Assembly (NCBI RefSeq): GCF_019209865.1
Contig: NZ_JAHUTT010000017.1
Coordinates: forward strand, 1 to 59,986
DNA length: 59,986 nt
Direction of reading: 5' to 3'
Source of the DNA: Shewanella sp. NIFS-20-20
Lineage (GTDB): Bacteria; Pseudomonadota; Gammaproteobacteria; Enterobacterales; Shewanellaceae
The notes beneath the pieces were generated by a model. That model searched no databases and was not told where the DNA came from. It saw only the letters and a list, made by a program, of their open reading frames with translations. The stretch's first letter is position 1; each line of letters begins with the position of its first letter. Below, piece by piece: positions 50,132-59,888 of the stretch. Position numbers and translations under genes: made by a program.

Positions 50132-51100
50132 ATGAGTAAAATTTTTGAAGATAATTCACTGACCATAGGCAACACCCCTTTGGTACGCTTAAATCGTGTC
50201 AGCAATGGCAGAGTTCTGGCTAAAATTGAAGCAAGAAATCCAAGTTTCAGTGTCAAATGCCGTATCGGTGCCAACATGATTTGGGATGCTGAAAGTAAAG
50301 GTCTGCTGACGGCTGGCAAAGAAATTATTGAGCCAACCTCGGGCAATACCGGCATTGCGTTAGCTTATGTGGCCGCCGCTCGCGGTTATGCCCTGACCCT
50401 CACCATGCCCAGCACCATGAGTCTTGAGCGCCGCAAACTGCTCAAGGCACTCGGGGCCAATTTAGTGTTGACCGAAGGGCCAAAAGGCATGAAAGGTGCC
50501 ATTGATAAAGCCGAAGAAATCCGTGCCTCAAATCCCGAAAAATATGTGTTATTAGGCCAGTTTGATAACCCTGCTAACCCGCAAATTCATGAAAAAACGA
50601 CCGGACCTGAGATTTGGCAAGCGACCGAAGGTAACGTCGATGTCTTTGTGGCAGGGGTCGGTACCGGAGGCACCATTTCAGGCGTCAGTCGTTACCTGAA
50701 ACATACCCAAGGCAAAGATGTCGTCACTGTGGCGGTAGAGCCGGTGGACTCACCCGTGATAGCCCAAGCATTGGCAGGAGAAGAGCTTAAGCCTGGCCCT
50801 CATAAAATTCAGGGCATTGGCGCCGGCTTTATTCCCGGTAACCTCGATTTGTCACTGATAGACCGAGTCGAAGCGGTCAGCAATGACGATGCCATTGCCA
50901 TGGCGCATCGCTTAATGAAAGAAGAAGGTATTTTGGTCGGCATTTCATCTGGCGCCGCCGTGGTAGCCGCCAACCGCATTGCCGCATTACCTGAGTTTGA
51001 AGGTAAGAACATTGTGGTGATCCTCCCTTCAGCCGCTGAGCGCTACTTAAGCTCACCCTTGTTTCAAGGCCAGTTCAGCGAATTAGAAACCGAGCAATAA
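50132..51100 (+). CDS. cysK: O-acetylserine sulfhydrylase (cysteine synthase A)
   Basis: CysK makes cysteine from O-acetylserine and sulfide. This 322-residue PLP enzyme has the Schiff-base Lys42 in [19 protein letters not shown] at 68-74, and the phosphate-binding GTGGTISG loop near 177. The AAGGAG ribosome site is strong. With cysZ two genes away, the region serves sulfur assimilation. It ends before a hairpin terminator. Confidence 0.97.
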   Translation: MSKIFEDNSLTIGNTPLVRLNRVSNGRVLAKIEARNPSFSVKCRIGANMIWDAESKGLLTAGKEIIEPTSGNTGIALAYVAAARGYALTLTMPSTMSLERRKLLKALGANLVLTEGPKGMKGAIDKAEEIRASNPEKYVLLGQFDNPANPQIHEKTTGPEIWQATEGNVDVFVAGVGTGGTISGVSRYLKHTQGKDVVTVAVEPVDSPVIAQALAGEELKPGPHKIQGIGAGFIPGNLDLSLIDRVEAVSNDDAIAMAHRLMKEEGILVGISSGAAVVAANRIAALPEFEGKNIVVILPSAAERYLSSPLFQGQFSELETEQ

Positions 51101-51177
51101 CGACGCCGGATGTTCGCCAGCCGCTAAAGTCATCCGCAGGCCATAGCGTTCACAAAAGCCATAGCCTGTGGCATTCA

Positions 51178-51205
51178 CAAAGAGCCCAACTTGTTGGGCT
51201 CTTTG
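51178..51205 (+). terminator. Terminator of cysK
   Basis: A 12-bp stem (CAAAGAGCCCAA/TTGGGCTCTTTG) with a CTTG loop lies 77 bases after cysK. The downstream T-rich stretch is modest. Confidence 0.75.
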
Positions 51206-51322
51206 CTATGTAATACTGCGTCTCGACACTGCCACTTACATGGGTGAGCGCTTAGTCAGCCTAGTGACATTAGTCTGCCTGCGTATTTGCCTGTGTATTC
51301 GCAGCAGCAAAATACCCGCGCA

Positions 51323-52030
51323 TTACGGCACTGAACTTGGGATGAGATGCAAAAAGAAATGCTCAATACTCGCGGCTGCAATCGCCGACTTATCAGTGTC
51401 ATTGATTAGGAGATAATATTCAAAATGTCGGATCAGCGCCAATAGACTGTGGGCGGCTAAATGCGGCATATCTACCTTAAGTTGACTAAAAAATTGCTCA
51501 ATATTGGCTAAGATCATGTCTTCCAATTGCACTATGGTGGTGGCTAATAGTGGCCAGCGCAAGGCTTCTTGGAAGAAGATACGCTCCACAAGTCGCGCGT
51601 CTTTATCCATCACTTGCTGCTGTATATGAGACACCACCAACTGTGATAATTGCGCCGCTAACATTTGCCGTGTCATGCCTAGCTGACCTTCGTCATCTCT
51701 CGCACGCGCCACTAACTCATAGGCCGAATGCTCTAATTGCTGACCATCAGCCAAGACCAGCTCGGCAAAATAGGTTAAAGCATCATGGATCAGCATTTGT
51801 ATATCTTCGAAATAGTAAGTCGTTGCCGCTAAGGATACGTTGGCCTGCTGCGCAACCGCGCGGTGACGCACGCCCCGCACCCCTTGCGCCGCAATAATTT
51901 CGATGCACGCCTTGAGCAGCGCGTGCCGAGTCTTAATCCCATCTTTACGGTGAGTCTGACGGCCTAAGTACGTAAAGGTATATCTGTTAGCCTGCTGCGC
52001 GACTTGGGCGTCTGCAATATCAATCTTCAT
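51323..52030 (-). CDS. TetR/AcrR family transcriptional regulator
   Basis: This 235-residue regulator has a helix-turn-helix around 35-80 (EIIAAQGVRGVRHRAVAQQA then VSLAATTYYFEDIQMLI), typical of TetR. The C-terminal ligand domain is Leu/Gln-rich and unassigned. An N-terminal extension of about 30 residues precedes the HTH. It is divergent from the TDT transporter, with about 200 bases between, so it may control that gene or itself. Confidence 0.88.
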   Translation of the reverse strand: MKIDIADAQVAQQANRYTFTYLGRQTHRKDGIKTRHALLKACIEIIAAQGVRGVRHRAVAQQANVSLAATTYYFEDIQMLIHDALTYFAELVLADGQQLEHSAYELVARARDDEGQLGMTRQMLAAQLSQLVVSHIQQQVMDKDARLVERIFFQEALRWPLLATTIVQLEDMILANIEQFFSQLKVDMPHLAAHSLLALIRHFEYYLLINDTDKSAIAAASIEHFFLHLIPSSVP

Positions 52031-52233
52031 TAACCGTCACTGTCATCGCCTCAAAATTAATCACAATCCTGTTACATTGACCGCTAAGACTCAAGCTAAT
52101 CTCAAGAAATCGGACGACTTTCTTTTATGATTAAGTTTTTCTTACTCTTTAAGTTTAGTTAATCAAATATTATGAGGCATGAACTTGCCGTAAAATAGCG
52201 GCAGTTCCCCTTCATTTGATACAGAGAGCATCC

Positions 52234-53196
52234 ATGCAACACCCTTGGATACAAAAATTAGCAGCGCTTCCTAGCCCAATGGCAGGATTAGCTTTAGGCA
52301 TCGCCAGTCTAGGTTGGTGTTGGGAGTCCATGTCTAGCCAGCTAGACAGCCAAGCACAAATTATCTGTGCGATAATTGCAGCCATTATGCTGCTTTTGCT
52401 CAGTATTAAATTTATGATCCACCCTAAAGTGCTGCGCAATGAACTCAGTCATCCTGTGGTTGGCAGCGTCATACCTACCTATGCCATGGCCATAATGGTG
52501 GTCTCAAAAGCCATCGGTATTTATTCGGTACAATTTGGCCTCGCGTTATGGTTAGCGGCGATTGCAATTCATCTGGTATTTTTGGGAGCTTTTGTCTATT
52601 ACCGCGCGATAGATTTTAACTTAGATCATATGGTGCCTAGCTGGTTTGTTCCCCCCATTGGTATTGTGGTGGCCGCAGTCACGTTTCCTGGGCAAGGTTT
52701 TGATTTGCTAGCTCAAGTCATTGTGATTTTTGGCATGCTTTGTTATCTGCTGATATTACCTATCATGTTATATCGCTTGATTTTTGGGGCGCCAATTGCT
52801 GACGCCGCTAAACCCAGCATTGCCATTTTAGCGGCCCCTGCCAGCTTATCGTTAGCCGGCTACCTGACGATTACCAGTCATCCATCCATTGCGATTGTCA
52901 GTCTATTGGTCAGCATTGCACTGCTGATGACTGGTGTCATCTATCTGGCCTTCTTTCACTTAATGAAGCTGCCCTTTAGTCCTGCGTATGCCGCCTTTAC
53001 TTTTCCGATGGTCATCGGCGCCACGGCACTCTTTAAAACCGCGGCTTGGTTAGCCACTTTTTCCCTAACGGCCAACTTGAGTCATACGGTGCACACCCTC
53101 GCCGTTATTGAGCTGTTCATCGCCACGGCGGTCGTTGGGTATGTTGCTCTGAGGTATATCTTGCACTATCTACCGTTTCGCCACCGCGCGGCCTAA
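52234..53196 (+). CDS. TDT family (TehA/SLAC1-type) transporter
   Basis: This roughly 320-residue integral membrane protein has ten hydrophobic helices, starting MQHPWIQKLAALPSPMAGLA, where the PxPMAGLALG element is the TDT/SLAC1 first-helix motif. HMVPSWFVPPIGIVVA and AAFTFPMVIGAT are further conserved segments. TDT proteins move dicarboxylates, sulfite or tellurite-related anions. ATG 52234 is preferred over an in-frame TTG at 52216. The AT-rich gap upstream carries imperfect palindromes (near 52181-52208) that could bind the divergent TetR protein. Confidence 0.85.
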   Translation: MQHPWIQKLAALPSPMAGLALGIASLGWCWESMSSQLDSQAQIICAIIAAIMLLLLSIKFMIHPKVLRNELSHPVVGSVIPTYAMAIMVVSKAIGIYSVQFGLALWLAAIAIHLVFLGAFVYYRAIDFNLDHMVPSWFVPPIGIVVAAVTFPGQGFDLLAQVIVIFGMLCYLLILPIMLYRLIFGAPIADAAKPSIAILAAPASLSLAGYLTITSHPSIAIVSLLVSIALLMTGVIYLAFFHLMKLPFSPAYAAFTFPMVIGATALFKTAAWLATFSLTANLSHTVHTLAVIELFIATAVVGYVALRYILHYLPFRHRAA

Positions 53197-53202
53197 GCCA
53201 CA

Positions 53203-53234
53203 AACAACAACAGCGCATTAAGCGCTGTTGTTAG
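53203..53234. terminator. Bidirectional terminator between TDT and YfcC genes
   Basis: AACAACAGCGC (53206-53216) and GCGCTGTTGTT (53222-53232) form an 11-bp stem with a 5-base loop, flanked by AT-rich sequence on both sides, between convergent genes. Confidence 0.8.
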
Positions 53235-53251
53235 TTTCTACTCCGGCTGAG

Positions 53252-54784
53252 TTAAGCAAAGCCAATATAATGGCCGAAGATCACCGCCGCACTGGCGGCC
53301 ACAAATAACGCCACCATAAAGCGCCAAATAAACGCTAACCACAGGCCCCAATCGACGCGGCAAACACCGAGGGTCGCCATTAATGAGGCCGAGGTTGGGA
53401 CTAAGATATTAGTGAGACCATCCCCGAGCTGGAAGGCCAGCACAGCCACTTGCCGACTGACTCCCACTAAATCGGCCAGTGGCGCCATCAGCGGCATAGT
53501 CAGTGCGGCTTGCCCAGACCCTGAGGTCACGAAGAAATTAAATACGCCTTGAAATACCAGCATAAACCACGCCGATAATGCATCCGGTAATTGGCCAATG
53601 GCGCTGCCTGCCGCCGATAAAATACTATTGAGCACACTCGGCTCAGTGGCCTTGCCACCACCGAGCAGTAATAAAATACCCGAGGCACAGCCCACCAGTA
53701 CCGCCGGCTCTATCATGGTGGCAGCCCCTTGCTTAAAGCTGGTTGCCAGTTGATTGACGGTCAAACCGTTAAGATTAAACAATACTCCAACCACCCCGAC
53801 AGCTAAGCCCATGGTAAAAAACTGACTGGCGATTTCAGGGATAAACCAAGCATGCACTACCACGCCCCAGACCACCCAAGCCACGGTGGCAACAATCACC
53901 CCAAGCACTAACCAATCGCCGACGCCAAACCGGCTTTCAAGTGACGATTTTGTCTGTTGTTCCCTGAAATAGGCATCCGAGTGATAACTGAATGAAGCGC
54001 GGGGATCTAACTGAATACGGTGGGCATAGCGCATGGTAAAGCCGATACCGAGTAAGGTGAACAATACCCACATTGGCAAGCGGAACTCACTCCCTGATAA
54101 TACCGGCACGCCAGCGATGCCTTGCGCAATCGCGACCCCAAAGGGATTCATCCATGACGAGGCAAAACCTACTTGGGTAGCGACGTAGGTCACCATCACG
54201 GTCGTGATACCGTCATAACCTAGGCGGATCATTAATGGACAGATAATGATTGCAAATGCAATGGCCTCTTCGCCCATGCCAAATACTGCGCCGCCGAGGG
54301 AAAACAAGGTAAACAACACCGGGATAAACAGTTTCTCATTGCCCCGAGTCTTATCAATTAGGCGCAAAATTCCGTTATCGATAGTGCCGGTGGCCATCAC
54401 AATCCCAAACGAGCCACCGATCACCAGCATAAACATGATGACCCCTATCGCACTGCCCCATTTAGAACCTGAGGTCAGCCCTTCAAAGGCAAAATTTAAA
54501 AAGCCGACATCGCCGCCACCAGCAAACAAAGGAACTGGGGCTAATTTGGGTTCACCTTGCTCGTCTAAGGCATAGCGAAAGGAGTCGGGATCAACCACTT
54601 GACGAGTTTTCTCGACCCCATCCATCACATAGTGAGCTTCTTGGGTCTCAAACGAACCGATAGGGATCAGGTAAGTTAAGATGGCCGCGGCTATCGCCAC
54701 AAAGAAAATAATGACTAAGGTATCTGGCATTTGCCAGCGACGACCTTGAGCCATGGTGGTGTCAATCGATGATGTCAACGACAT
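53252..54784 (-). CDS. yfcC: YfcC family basic amino acid/C4-dicarboxylate-type permease
   Basis: This protein of about 510 residues starts at ATG 54784 (MSLTSSIDTTMAQGRRW), with AAGGG upstream; an ATG at 54820 is less likely. About 12 helices, GMGEEAIAFAIIICPLMI and FASSWMNPFGVAIAQGIAG motifs, a soluble stretch near residues 40-85 and TSGSGQAALTMPLMAPLAD near the end are typical of YfcC. Substrate uncertain. It lies on the same strand downstream of panF, with 81 bases between. Confidence 0.88.
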   Translation of the reverse strand: MSLTSSIDTTMAQGRRWQMPDTLVIIFFVAIAAAILTYLIPIGSFETQEAHYVMDGVEKTRQVVDPDSFRYALDEQGEPKLAPVPLFAGGGDVGFLNFAFEGLTSGSKWGSAIGVIMFMLVIGGSFGIVMATGTIDNGILRLIDKTRGNEKLFIPVLFTLFSLGGAVFGMGEEAIAFAIIICPLMIRLGYDGITTVMVTYVATQVGFASSWMNPFGVAIAQGIAGVPVLSGSEFRLPMWVLFTLLGIGFTMRYAHRIQLDPRASFSYHSDAYFREQQTKSSLESRFGVGDWLVLGVIVATVAWVVWGVVVHAWFIPEIASQFFTMGLAVGVVGVLFNLNGLTVNQLATSFKQGAATMIEPAVLVGCASGILLLLGGGKATEPSVLNSILSAAGSAIGQLPDALSAWFMLVFQGVFNFFVTSGSGQAALTMPLMAPLADLVGVSRQVAVLAFQLGDGLTNILVPTSASLMATLGVCRVDWGLWLAFIWRFMVALFVAASAAVIFGHYIGFA

Positions 54785-54901
54785 GGGGCTGACCCTTTTT
54801 ATTATTAGAAGAGGCAGCAATATAAACTAAATTTTAATGAGAACCCAGATGAAGAATGCCAACTGGGTCGCATTAGACGCTTAAATATGCAATAACCTCA
54901 G

Positions 54902-56344
54902 CTAGTTATCACCGTCAGTGACAGAACAGTGCTTATGGCGGTAGCTCTGGATAGCGACCACTAGCAACATCGACAGCAATGACATGATTAAAGCCGGCAC
55001 TATCGCATGAATATGATAAGGCAATGGCCCAGACGTAAAGGCCAATAGATAGCTAGCCAATCCAGTGAGCATGGCGGCTAAAGCGGCTTCACCGGAAATC
55101 GCTGGCCAAAAAATACCGGCGACGACAGGCCATAAAAACACAGATTGTAGGGCACCAAATGCGGCTAAGTTTAACCACACTATCATATCCGGTGGCTTGA
55201 GAGCCCACCAGGCGGCTAATAGGGTAATACATAGCATGGCAACCCGAGTTAAGCTCAGTTGATGCTGACTCGACAATTGCGGCCTCACATTAACCACCGC
55301 ATCTCTCACTAAGGTGACCGCCGACTGCAATAGCATTGAATCCACCGATGACATCACCGCCGCTATCGGCGCCGCTAACAATAACCCAGCCACCCACGGC
55401 GAAAATAATCCCGAAATCAAATTGGGCATGATTTGATCCGGCACCGTAAGATCGGGGTAGATAGCTCGGCCAAAAAAGCCACACAAGTGCGGCAATAATG
55501 TCATCAGCAAACTAATCGCTGTGCCGTATATCATGCCGGTGCGTAACGCCTGTTTATCTTTCACCGCCAATAATCTCACCACAGTGTGCGGTAAGCCTAA
55601 AGTGCCAAAACACACCAGCACCCAAAAGGACAGCATCATCGGCCAGCCCAATTGTTGTTCACTGCCCCACGGCGACAATAACGGACTGTGCTCGGCATTA
55701 AGCTTGGCCAACATCGCCGGCACGTCGCCTTTGACTAATAACGTGATCAGCAAAATAATTATGCCTAAAACCATCACAATACCTTGCACCGCATCGGTGG
55801 CGGCCACCGCGCGAAATCCACCGGTTAAGGTATAGGCCAGTACAGTGACCACAAAGATGGCTAACCCCAGCTCATAGCTAATGCCGCTCACACCGGCAAA
55901 CATGCGAGCACCGCCAATAAACTGCACTGTGATCATCGCAATAAAACCCGCCACTAAGCTGACGATGGCCAAGCCGCTCAGATAAGGGTTATTAAAACGA
56001 TGAGTTAACCATTCGAGCAAGGTTGCGTGGCGCTCTTTTAACGCTAAAAATTTAGGGCCAAGCACCCCGAGAGTTAACATCGCCACGGGCACTTGGATCA
56101 AGGCTAACCACACCCAGCCTAGACCAATTTTATAGGCTGCGCCTGGCCCACCAATAAAGGAACTGGCACTGGTATAAGTCGCCACTAAGGTCAGCGCCAA
56201 CAGCGGACCATTCAGAATTCGGCCGCCAATGAAAAAGCGATTGGCTTTATCTGCGGCCAACCCGGTTTGCATCTGGCTAGCGATTTTGCGGCTAACGTAA
56301 AGGCTAAACAGCAAATAGAGGATTACAGCAATTAATGCGGTCAT
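54902..56344 (-). CDS. panF: Na+/pantothenate symporter PanF
   Basis: PanF imports pantothenate for coenzyme A synthesis. This 480-residue SSS-family transporter has the N-terminal FFIGGRILNGPLLALTLVATY segment, ASSFIGGPGAAY and GLPHTVVRLLAVKD. It overlaps the preceding yhdT-like gene by 4 bases, the same order as in E. coli, which supports the assignment over other SSS members. Confidence 0.92.
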   Translation of the reverse strand: MTALIAVILYLLFSLYVSRKIASQMQTGLAADKANRFFIGGRILNGPLLALTLVATYTSASSFIGGPGAAYKIGLGWVWLALIQVPVAMLTLGVLGPKFLALKERHATLLEWLTHRFNNPYLSGLAIVSLVAGFIAMITVQFIGGARMFAGVSGISYELGLAIFVVTVLAYTLTGGFRAVAATDAVQGIVMVLGIIILLITLLVKGDVPAMLAKLNAEHSPLLSPWGSEQQLGWPMMLSFWVLVCFGTLGLPHTVVRLLAVKDKQALRTGMIYGTAISLLMTLLPHLCGFFGRAIYPDLTVPDQIMPNLISGLFSPWVAGLLLAAPIAAVMSSVDSMLLQSAVTLVRDAVVNVRPQLSSQHQLSLTRVAMLCITLLAAWWALKPPDMIVWLNLAAFGALQSVFLWPVVAGIFWPAISGEAALAAMLTGLASYLLAFTSGPLPYHIHAIVPALIMSLLSMLLVVAIQSYRHKHCSVTDGDN

Positions 56345-56559
56345 GACTTATCCTGCTGCTGACAAAGAAGCAATAACGCGCCGAGCAAGGCGACAGGGGC
56401 GGCAACACAAGAACCCCAAAACCACATCGGCATGCCGAGCCAAGTGCCGCTCTGTGATAACCACAAAGGACCCCCTGCCCACAGCAAAAAATAGCCGCCG
56501 ACAAGGCTTAAAATTACCAAGGCAGGTTTGCGCCGTGACACTCGCGAAGAAGTAAACAT
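56341..56559 (-). CDS. yhdT: YhdT/DUF997 small membrane protein
   Basis: This 72-residue protein has two hydrophobic helices (ALVILSLVGGYFLLWAGGPL and FWGSCVAAPVALLGALLLLC), matching DUF997. Such genes precede panF in Enterobacteria and the ATGA overlap here suggests translational coupling. Its role in pantothenate transport is unproven. Confidence 0.85.
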   Translation of the reverse strand: MFTSSRVSRRKPALVILSLVGGYFLLWAGGPLWLSQSGTWLGMPMWFWGSCVAAPVALLGALLLLCQQQDKS

Positions 56560-56700
56560 AAACTGAAACTAGCCAACACCGGAAAACGCGCGATTCTAGA
56601 CCATTTGCAGGCATTTGTCATCGGTCAGCCCAACGCGCAATGCCTTAGCAAACAAGTATCATTTCACTTTGGCGCGCTTCCCGATACAATGTGCGCAATT

Positions 56701-56719
56701 GTGACGTGGAGCACGTCAC
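56701..56719. promoter_or_regulatory. Palindrome ahead of ycaO
   Basis: GTGACGTG-GAG-CACGTCAC is a perfect 8-bp inverted repeat, 20 bases before the ycaO ATG and close to its ribosome site (GAGG). It could be an operator or an mRNA hairpin. Confidence 0.45.
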
Positions 56720-56739
56720 CTTATGTTAATGAGGATGTT

Positions 56740-58500
56740 ATGAATCACACTTATATTCCAGGCAAAGACGAAGCCTTAGAAGTTTCCATTGCCACCATGC
56801 AACAGCGCTTAGTCGAACTGGGATTCGATATCGAAGAAGCTTCTTGGCTTAATCCTGTCTCCTATGTTTGGTCTGTGCATATTCGTGATCGTAATTGCCC
56901 TGCTTGCTTTACCAATGGTAAAGGCGCCAGCCGTGACGCCGCACTTGCCAGTGCCCTTGGCGAATACTTTGAACGTTTGGCTTGTAACTATTTCTTTGCC
57001 GACTTCTATTTAGGCAGCGAGATCGCCAATGGCGATTTTGTTCACTACCCCAATGAAAAATGGTTCCCGATCAGTGATAACCCACGTCCGGCCGGCTTAA
57101 TGAATGACGCCTTATGGCAACATTATGATCCTGAAGATGAAGTCACTCTGGCAGGCTTGGTGGATCTACAATCAGGGAATCCTGAGCGCGGGGTCTGTGC
57201 CCTGCCGTTCACACGCCAGTCAGATAATCAGGTGACCTATATTCCGATGAATATTATCGGCAATATGTTTGTGTCAAACGGCATGTCAGCCGGTAACACC
57301 GCCACTGAAGCTCGCACCCAAGCCTTAAGTGAATGTTTTGAGCGCTATGTTAAAAACCGCATCATCGCCGAATGTATCAGTTTGCCTGAAATTCCTACTG
57401 AGGTGATAAAGCGTTTTCCAAAGGTGGTGGCGGCAATCGATGAGCTTGAACAACAAGGATTTCCAATCACCTGTTTTGATGCGTCATTAGGTGGCGAATA
57501 TCCGGTCATTTGTGTAACCTTATTTAACCCAGAAAATGGCGGCTGTTTTGCTTCGTTCGGGGCTCACCCACGCTTTGAAATTGCCTTAGAGCGCACGGTC
57601 ACCGAATTATTACAAGGCCGTAGTCTCAAAGATCTCGATATTTTCCCAGCGCCATCTTTTGATAATGATGAAGTGGCCGATCACACCAATCTGGAAACTC
57701 ACTTTATTGATTCATCAGGGTTAGTGTCATGGGATCTGTTCCGAGCAGATAGCGATTTTGATTTTGTGGATTGGAACTTTGACGGCAACACCGATGAAGA
57801 ATTCCATCACCTGCTCAACATGTTCCATGATCTGGGCGCGGACGTATATATTGCCGATTATAGCCACCTGCAAACCTATGCATGCCGCGTGCTGGTGCCT
57901 GGCTACTCTGAGATCTACCCCGTTTACGAGTTAACTTGGGTAAACAATAACCGCGCTATGGCCCTGCGCCAGCAGATTCAGCAGTGGATTGATGCTAAAC
58001 AAGATGCGGCCTTAGCGGCAGACATTAGCCACAGCCTCGATGCGCTTGATGTTGATGAATTCCAGCCGTTAGACCAACTCCTAGGCCTCGGCGTTGATGC
58101 CAGTTCGCCATGGAGCACCCTGCGAGTCGGTGAGCTGCGCTGTTTGTTAGCATTAGCCGCTGGAGATTTGGAAGTTGCCTTGGAATGGGCCGAATGGACC
58201 ACTGGCTTTAACGCTGGCGGTATCAGCTGTGAGCAACAGCGCCGTTTACGCTTTTATCACGCCGTACAAGCCATCTTAAACATCCAATTGGCCGACGGCG
58301 ATCTTAACCAATATCACCATGCCTTTAAACGTATGTTTGGTGAGCAAGATTATGCAGCGGCATTGGCCCATGTGCATAACACGGCTCAAGGCTATGACTT
58401 GATGCATATACGTCAGCTAACTGACTTTACTAAGCATCAAAAATTGCTGCAAGCCTACCAAAAGTTGCAAGTGGCTAAAGCTCGCGCACATTGGGGCTAA
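56740..58500 (+). CDS. ycaO: YcaO (ribosomal protein S12 methylthiotransferase accessory factor)
   Basis: E. coli YcaO helps RimO methylthiolate ribosomal protein S12. Start ATG 56740 (MNHTYIPGKDEALE) has GAGG upstream; the frame is open 45 codons further left, but that part is not conserved. The 586-residue protein follows E. coli YcaO closely: SALGEYFERLACNYFF, NIIGNMFVSNGMSAGNT, SECFERYVKNRIIAE and the ATP-binding TVTELLQGR. The C-terminal helical (TPR-like) region runs from about residue 430. It stands alone, divergent from yhdT-panF. Confidence 0.94.
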   Translation: MNHTYIPGKDEALEVSIATMQQRLVELGFDIEEASWLNPVSYVWSVHIRDRNCPACFTNGKGASRDAALASALGEYFERLACNYFFADFYLGSEIANGDFVHYPNEKWFPISDNPRPAGLMNDALWQHYDPEDEVTLAGLVDLQSGNPERGVCALPFTRQSDNQVTYIPMNIIGNMFVSNGMSAGNTATEARTQALSECFERYVKNRIIAECISLPEIPTEVIKRFPKVVAAIDELEQQGFPITCFDASLGGEYPVICVTLFNPENGGCFASFGAHPRFEIALERTVTELLQGRSLKDLDIFPAPSFDNDEVADHTNLETHFIDSSGLVSWDLFRADSDFDFVDWNFDGNTDEEFHHLLNMFHDLGADVYIADYSHLQTYACRVLVPGYSEIYPVYELTWVNNNRAMALRQQIQQWIDAKQDAALAADISHSLDALDVDEFQPLDQLLGLGVDASSPWSTLRVGELRCLLALAAGDLEVALEWAEWTTGFNAGGISCEQQRRLRFYHAVQAILNIQLADGDLNQYHHAFKRMFGEQDYAAALAHVHNTAQGYDLMHIRQLTDFTKHQKLLQAYQKLQVAKARAHWG

Positions 58501-58740
58501 GCCCTATTGAAGCCTTAGTTGATTAACCCACAGTGCGAGTGTTTGATTCACTCGCACTATTTCATTAATCCCTAAATAAGCAAGTAATTATAACAGCCTA
58601 GCTAAAGTTAGTTGCGCCTCACAAAACGCCAGTTCAGAGCGTGATTCCAATCGAAGATCCTGCCAAGTCTTACTGCAAGCTATTGAGTCATAACCCAGCC
58701 CTCATTACCATGGCGCATTATCTTCTGCTTGAGACCCCAA

Positions 58741-59649
58741 GTGAAATACTCACTCAAACAAATTGAAGTTTTTGATGCGATTGCTAGCCAAGAAAGTGTG
58801 AGTGCGGCAGCACGAAAATTGATGATGACGCAATCGGCCGTGAGTATGTCGCTATCCCAATTAGAAAACCAACTGGGACGTCCGCTGTTTAGTCGTCAGG
58901 GTAACCGCTTAGTGCTAAGTCATTGGGGACATTGGCTAAGACCTAAGGCGCGAAATTTACTCAATGATGCCCGTCAAATTGAGAGTGGCTTGCATGATCA
59001 GCACGTGATTTGTGGCGATCTTAACATTTGTGCCAGCCAAACCGCCGCCGAACACTTGATCCCCGAGCTTATCAGTAAAATTGATAGTGACTTTCCACAA
59101 TTGCAGTTGCATATAAATGTAGAAAATACGCAGACTGTGATCCAACGCTTGCTGAACTTCGACGTCGATCTCGGCGTGATTGAAGGCCGCAGCGATGATA
59201 CCAGATTAGTCACCCTACCTTGGGTTGATGATCATTTAGTGATTGTCGGAGCTCCGGAACATCCCTATGCCAATCGCGCCCACGTCTCAGTGGAACAACT
59301 CGCTGTCGCCAAATGGGTGTTAAGAGAACCTGGGGCTGGCACTCGTCGTATTTTTGATGGCGCCATTCACGGTAAAATCGATAAACTCAATGTCTGGCGC
59401 GAATACGAGCAGGTCAGTATTTTAAAGGCCTTGGTCAAGGGCAGCAGTTATTTAAGTGCCCTGCCTTGGTTGGATGTCATCGATGATATTAATAGCGGTG
59501 AGTTAGCCTTAATCACCACCCCTGAGCTCGACATGCAACGCAGTCTCAGTTTTATTTGGCGCAATGATAATAATGACAACCCGTTGCGAGAATGCGTGCT
59601 GGCTCAAGCGAAACGCCTCGCTAAACAAAAAGCGCTCAACCCTTGCTAA
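58741..59649 (+). CDS. LysR family transcriptional regulator
   Basis: This roughly 302-residue regulator has an N-terminal winged HTH (LKQIEVFDAIASQESVSAAA, then QSAVSMSLSQLENQLGRPLF) and a LysR substrate-binding domain (about 90-300: LNICASQTAAEHLIPELI, VDLGVIEG). The likely start is GTG 58741; TTG 58729 is possible and no in-frame ATG exists near. No adjacent divergent target is present, so its regulon is unknown. Confidence 0.88.
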   Translation: MKYSLKQIEVFDAIASQESVSAAARKLMMTQSAVSMSLSQLENQLGRPLFSRQGNRLVLSHWGHWLRPKARNLLNDARQIESGLHDQHVICGDLNICASQTAAEHLIPELISKIDSDFPQLQLHINVENTQTVIQRLLNFDVDLGVIEGRSDDTRLVTLPWVDDHLVIVGAPEHPYANRAHVSVEQLAVAKWVLREPGAGTRRIFDGAIHGKIDKLNVWREYEQVSILKALVKGSSYLSALPWLDVIDDINSGELALITTPELDMQRSLSFIWRNDNNDNPLRECVLAQAKRLAKQKALNPC

Positions 59650-59674
59650 TTCTCCATAAAAAATGTATGGTCCG

Positions 59675-59709
59675 CCTCGTTATTGCAAATGATATTTCCG
59701 ATAACGAGG
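59675..59709. terminator. Inverted repeat downstream of the LysR gene
   Basis: CCTCGTTAT (59675-59683) pairs with ATAACGAGG (59701-59709) across a 17-base loop. No T-run follows. It may be a weak terminator or part of the adjacent IS110 element. Confidence 0.35.
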
Positions 59710-59888
59710 TTGGTTTGCGCTAATGTATTCGGAGTCTTCATTAGGTGCAACCACCCGCTCCACGATGAGTTCCGCGCTAGATTGTCCTCAAAAAGCCCAA
59801 AGCATACTGCGTTGCTGTTTTTTATGTCAGGTCTTCAATCTAGTGGTCTGACCGTTCTTCCATCTTTTTTATCATCTGCAAACTCGGC

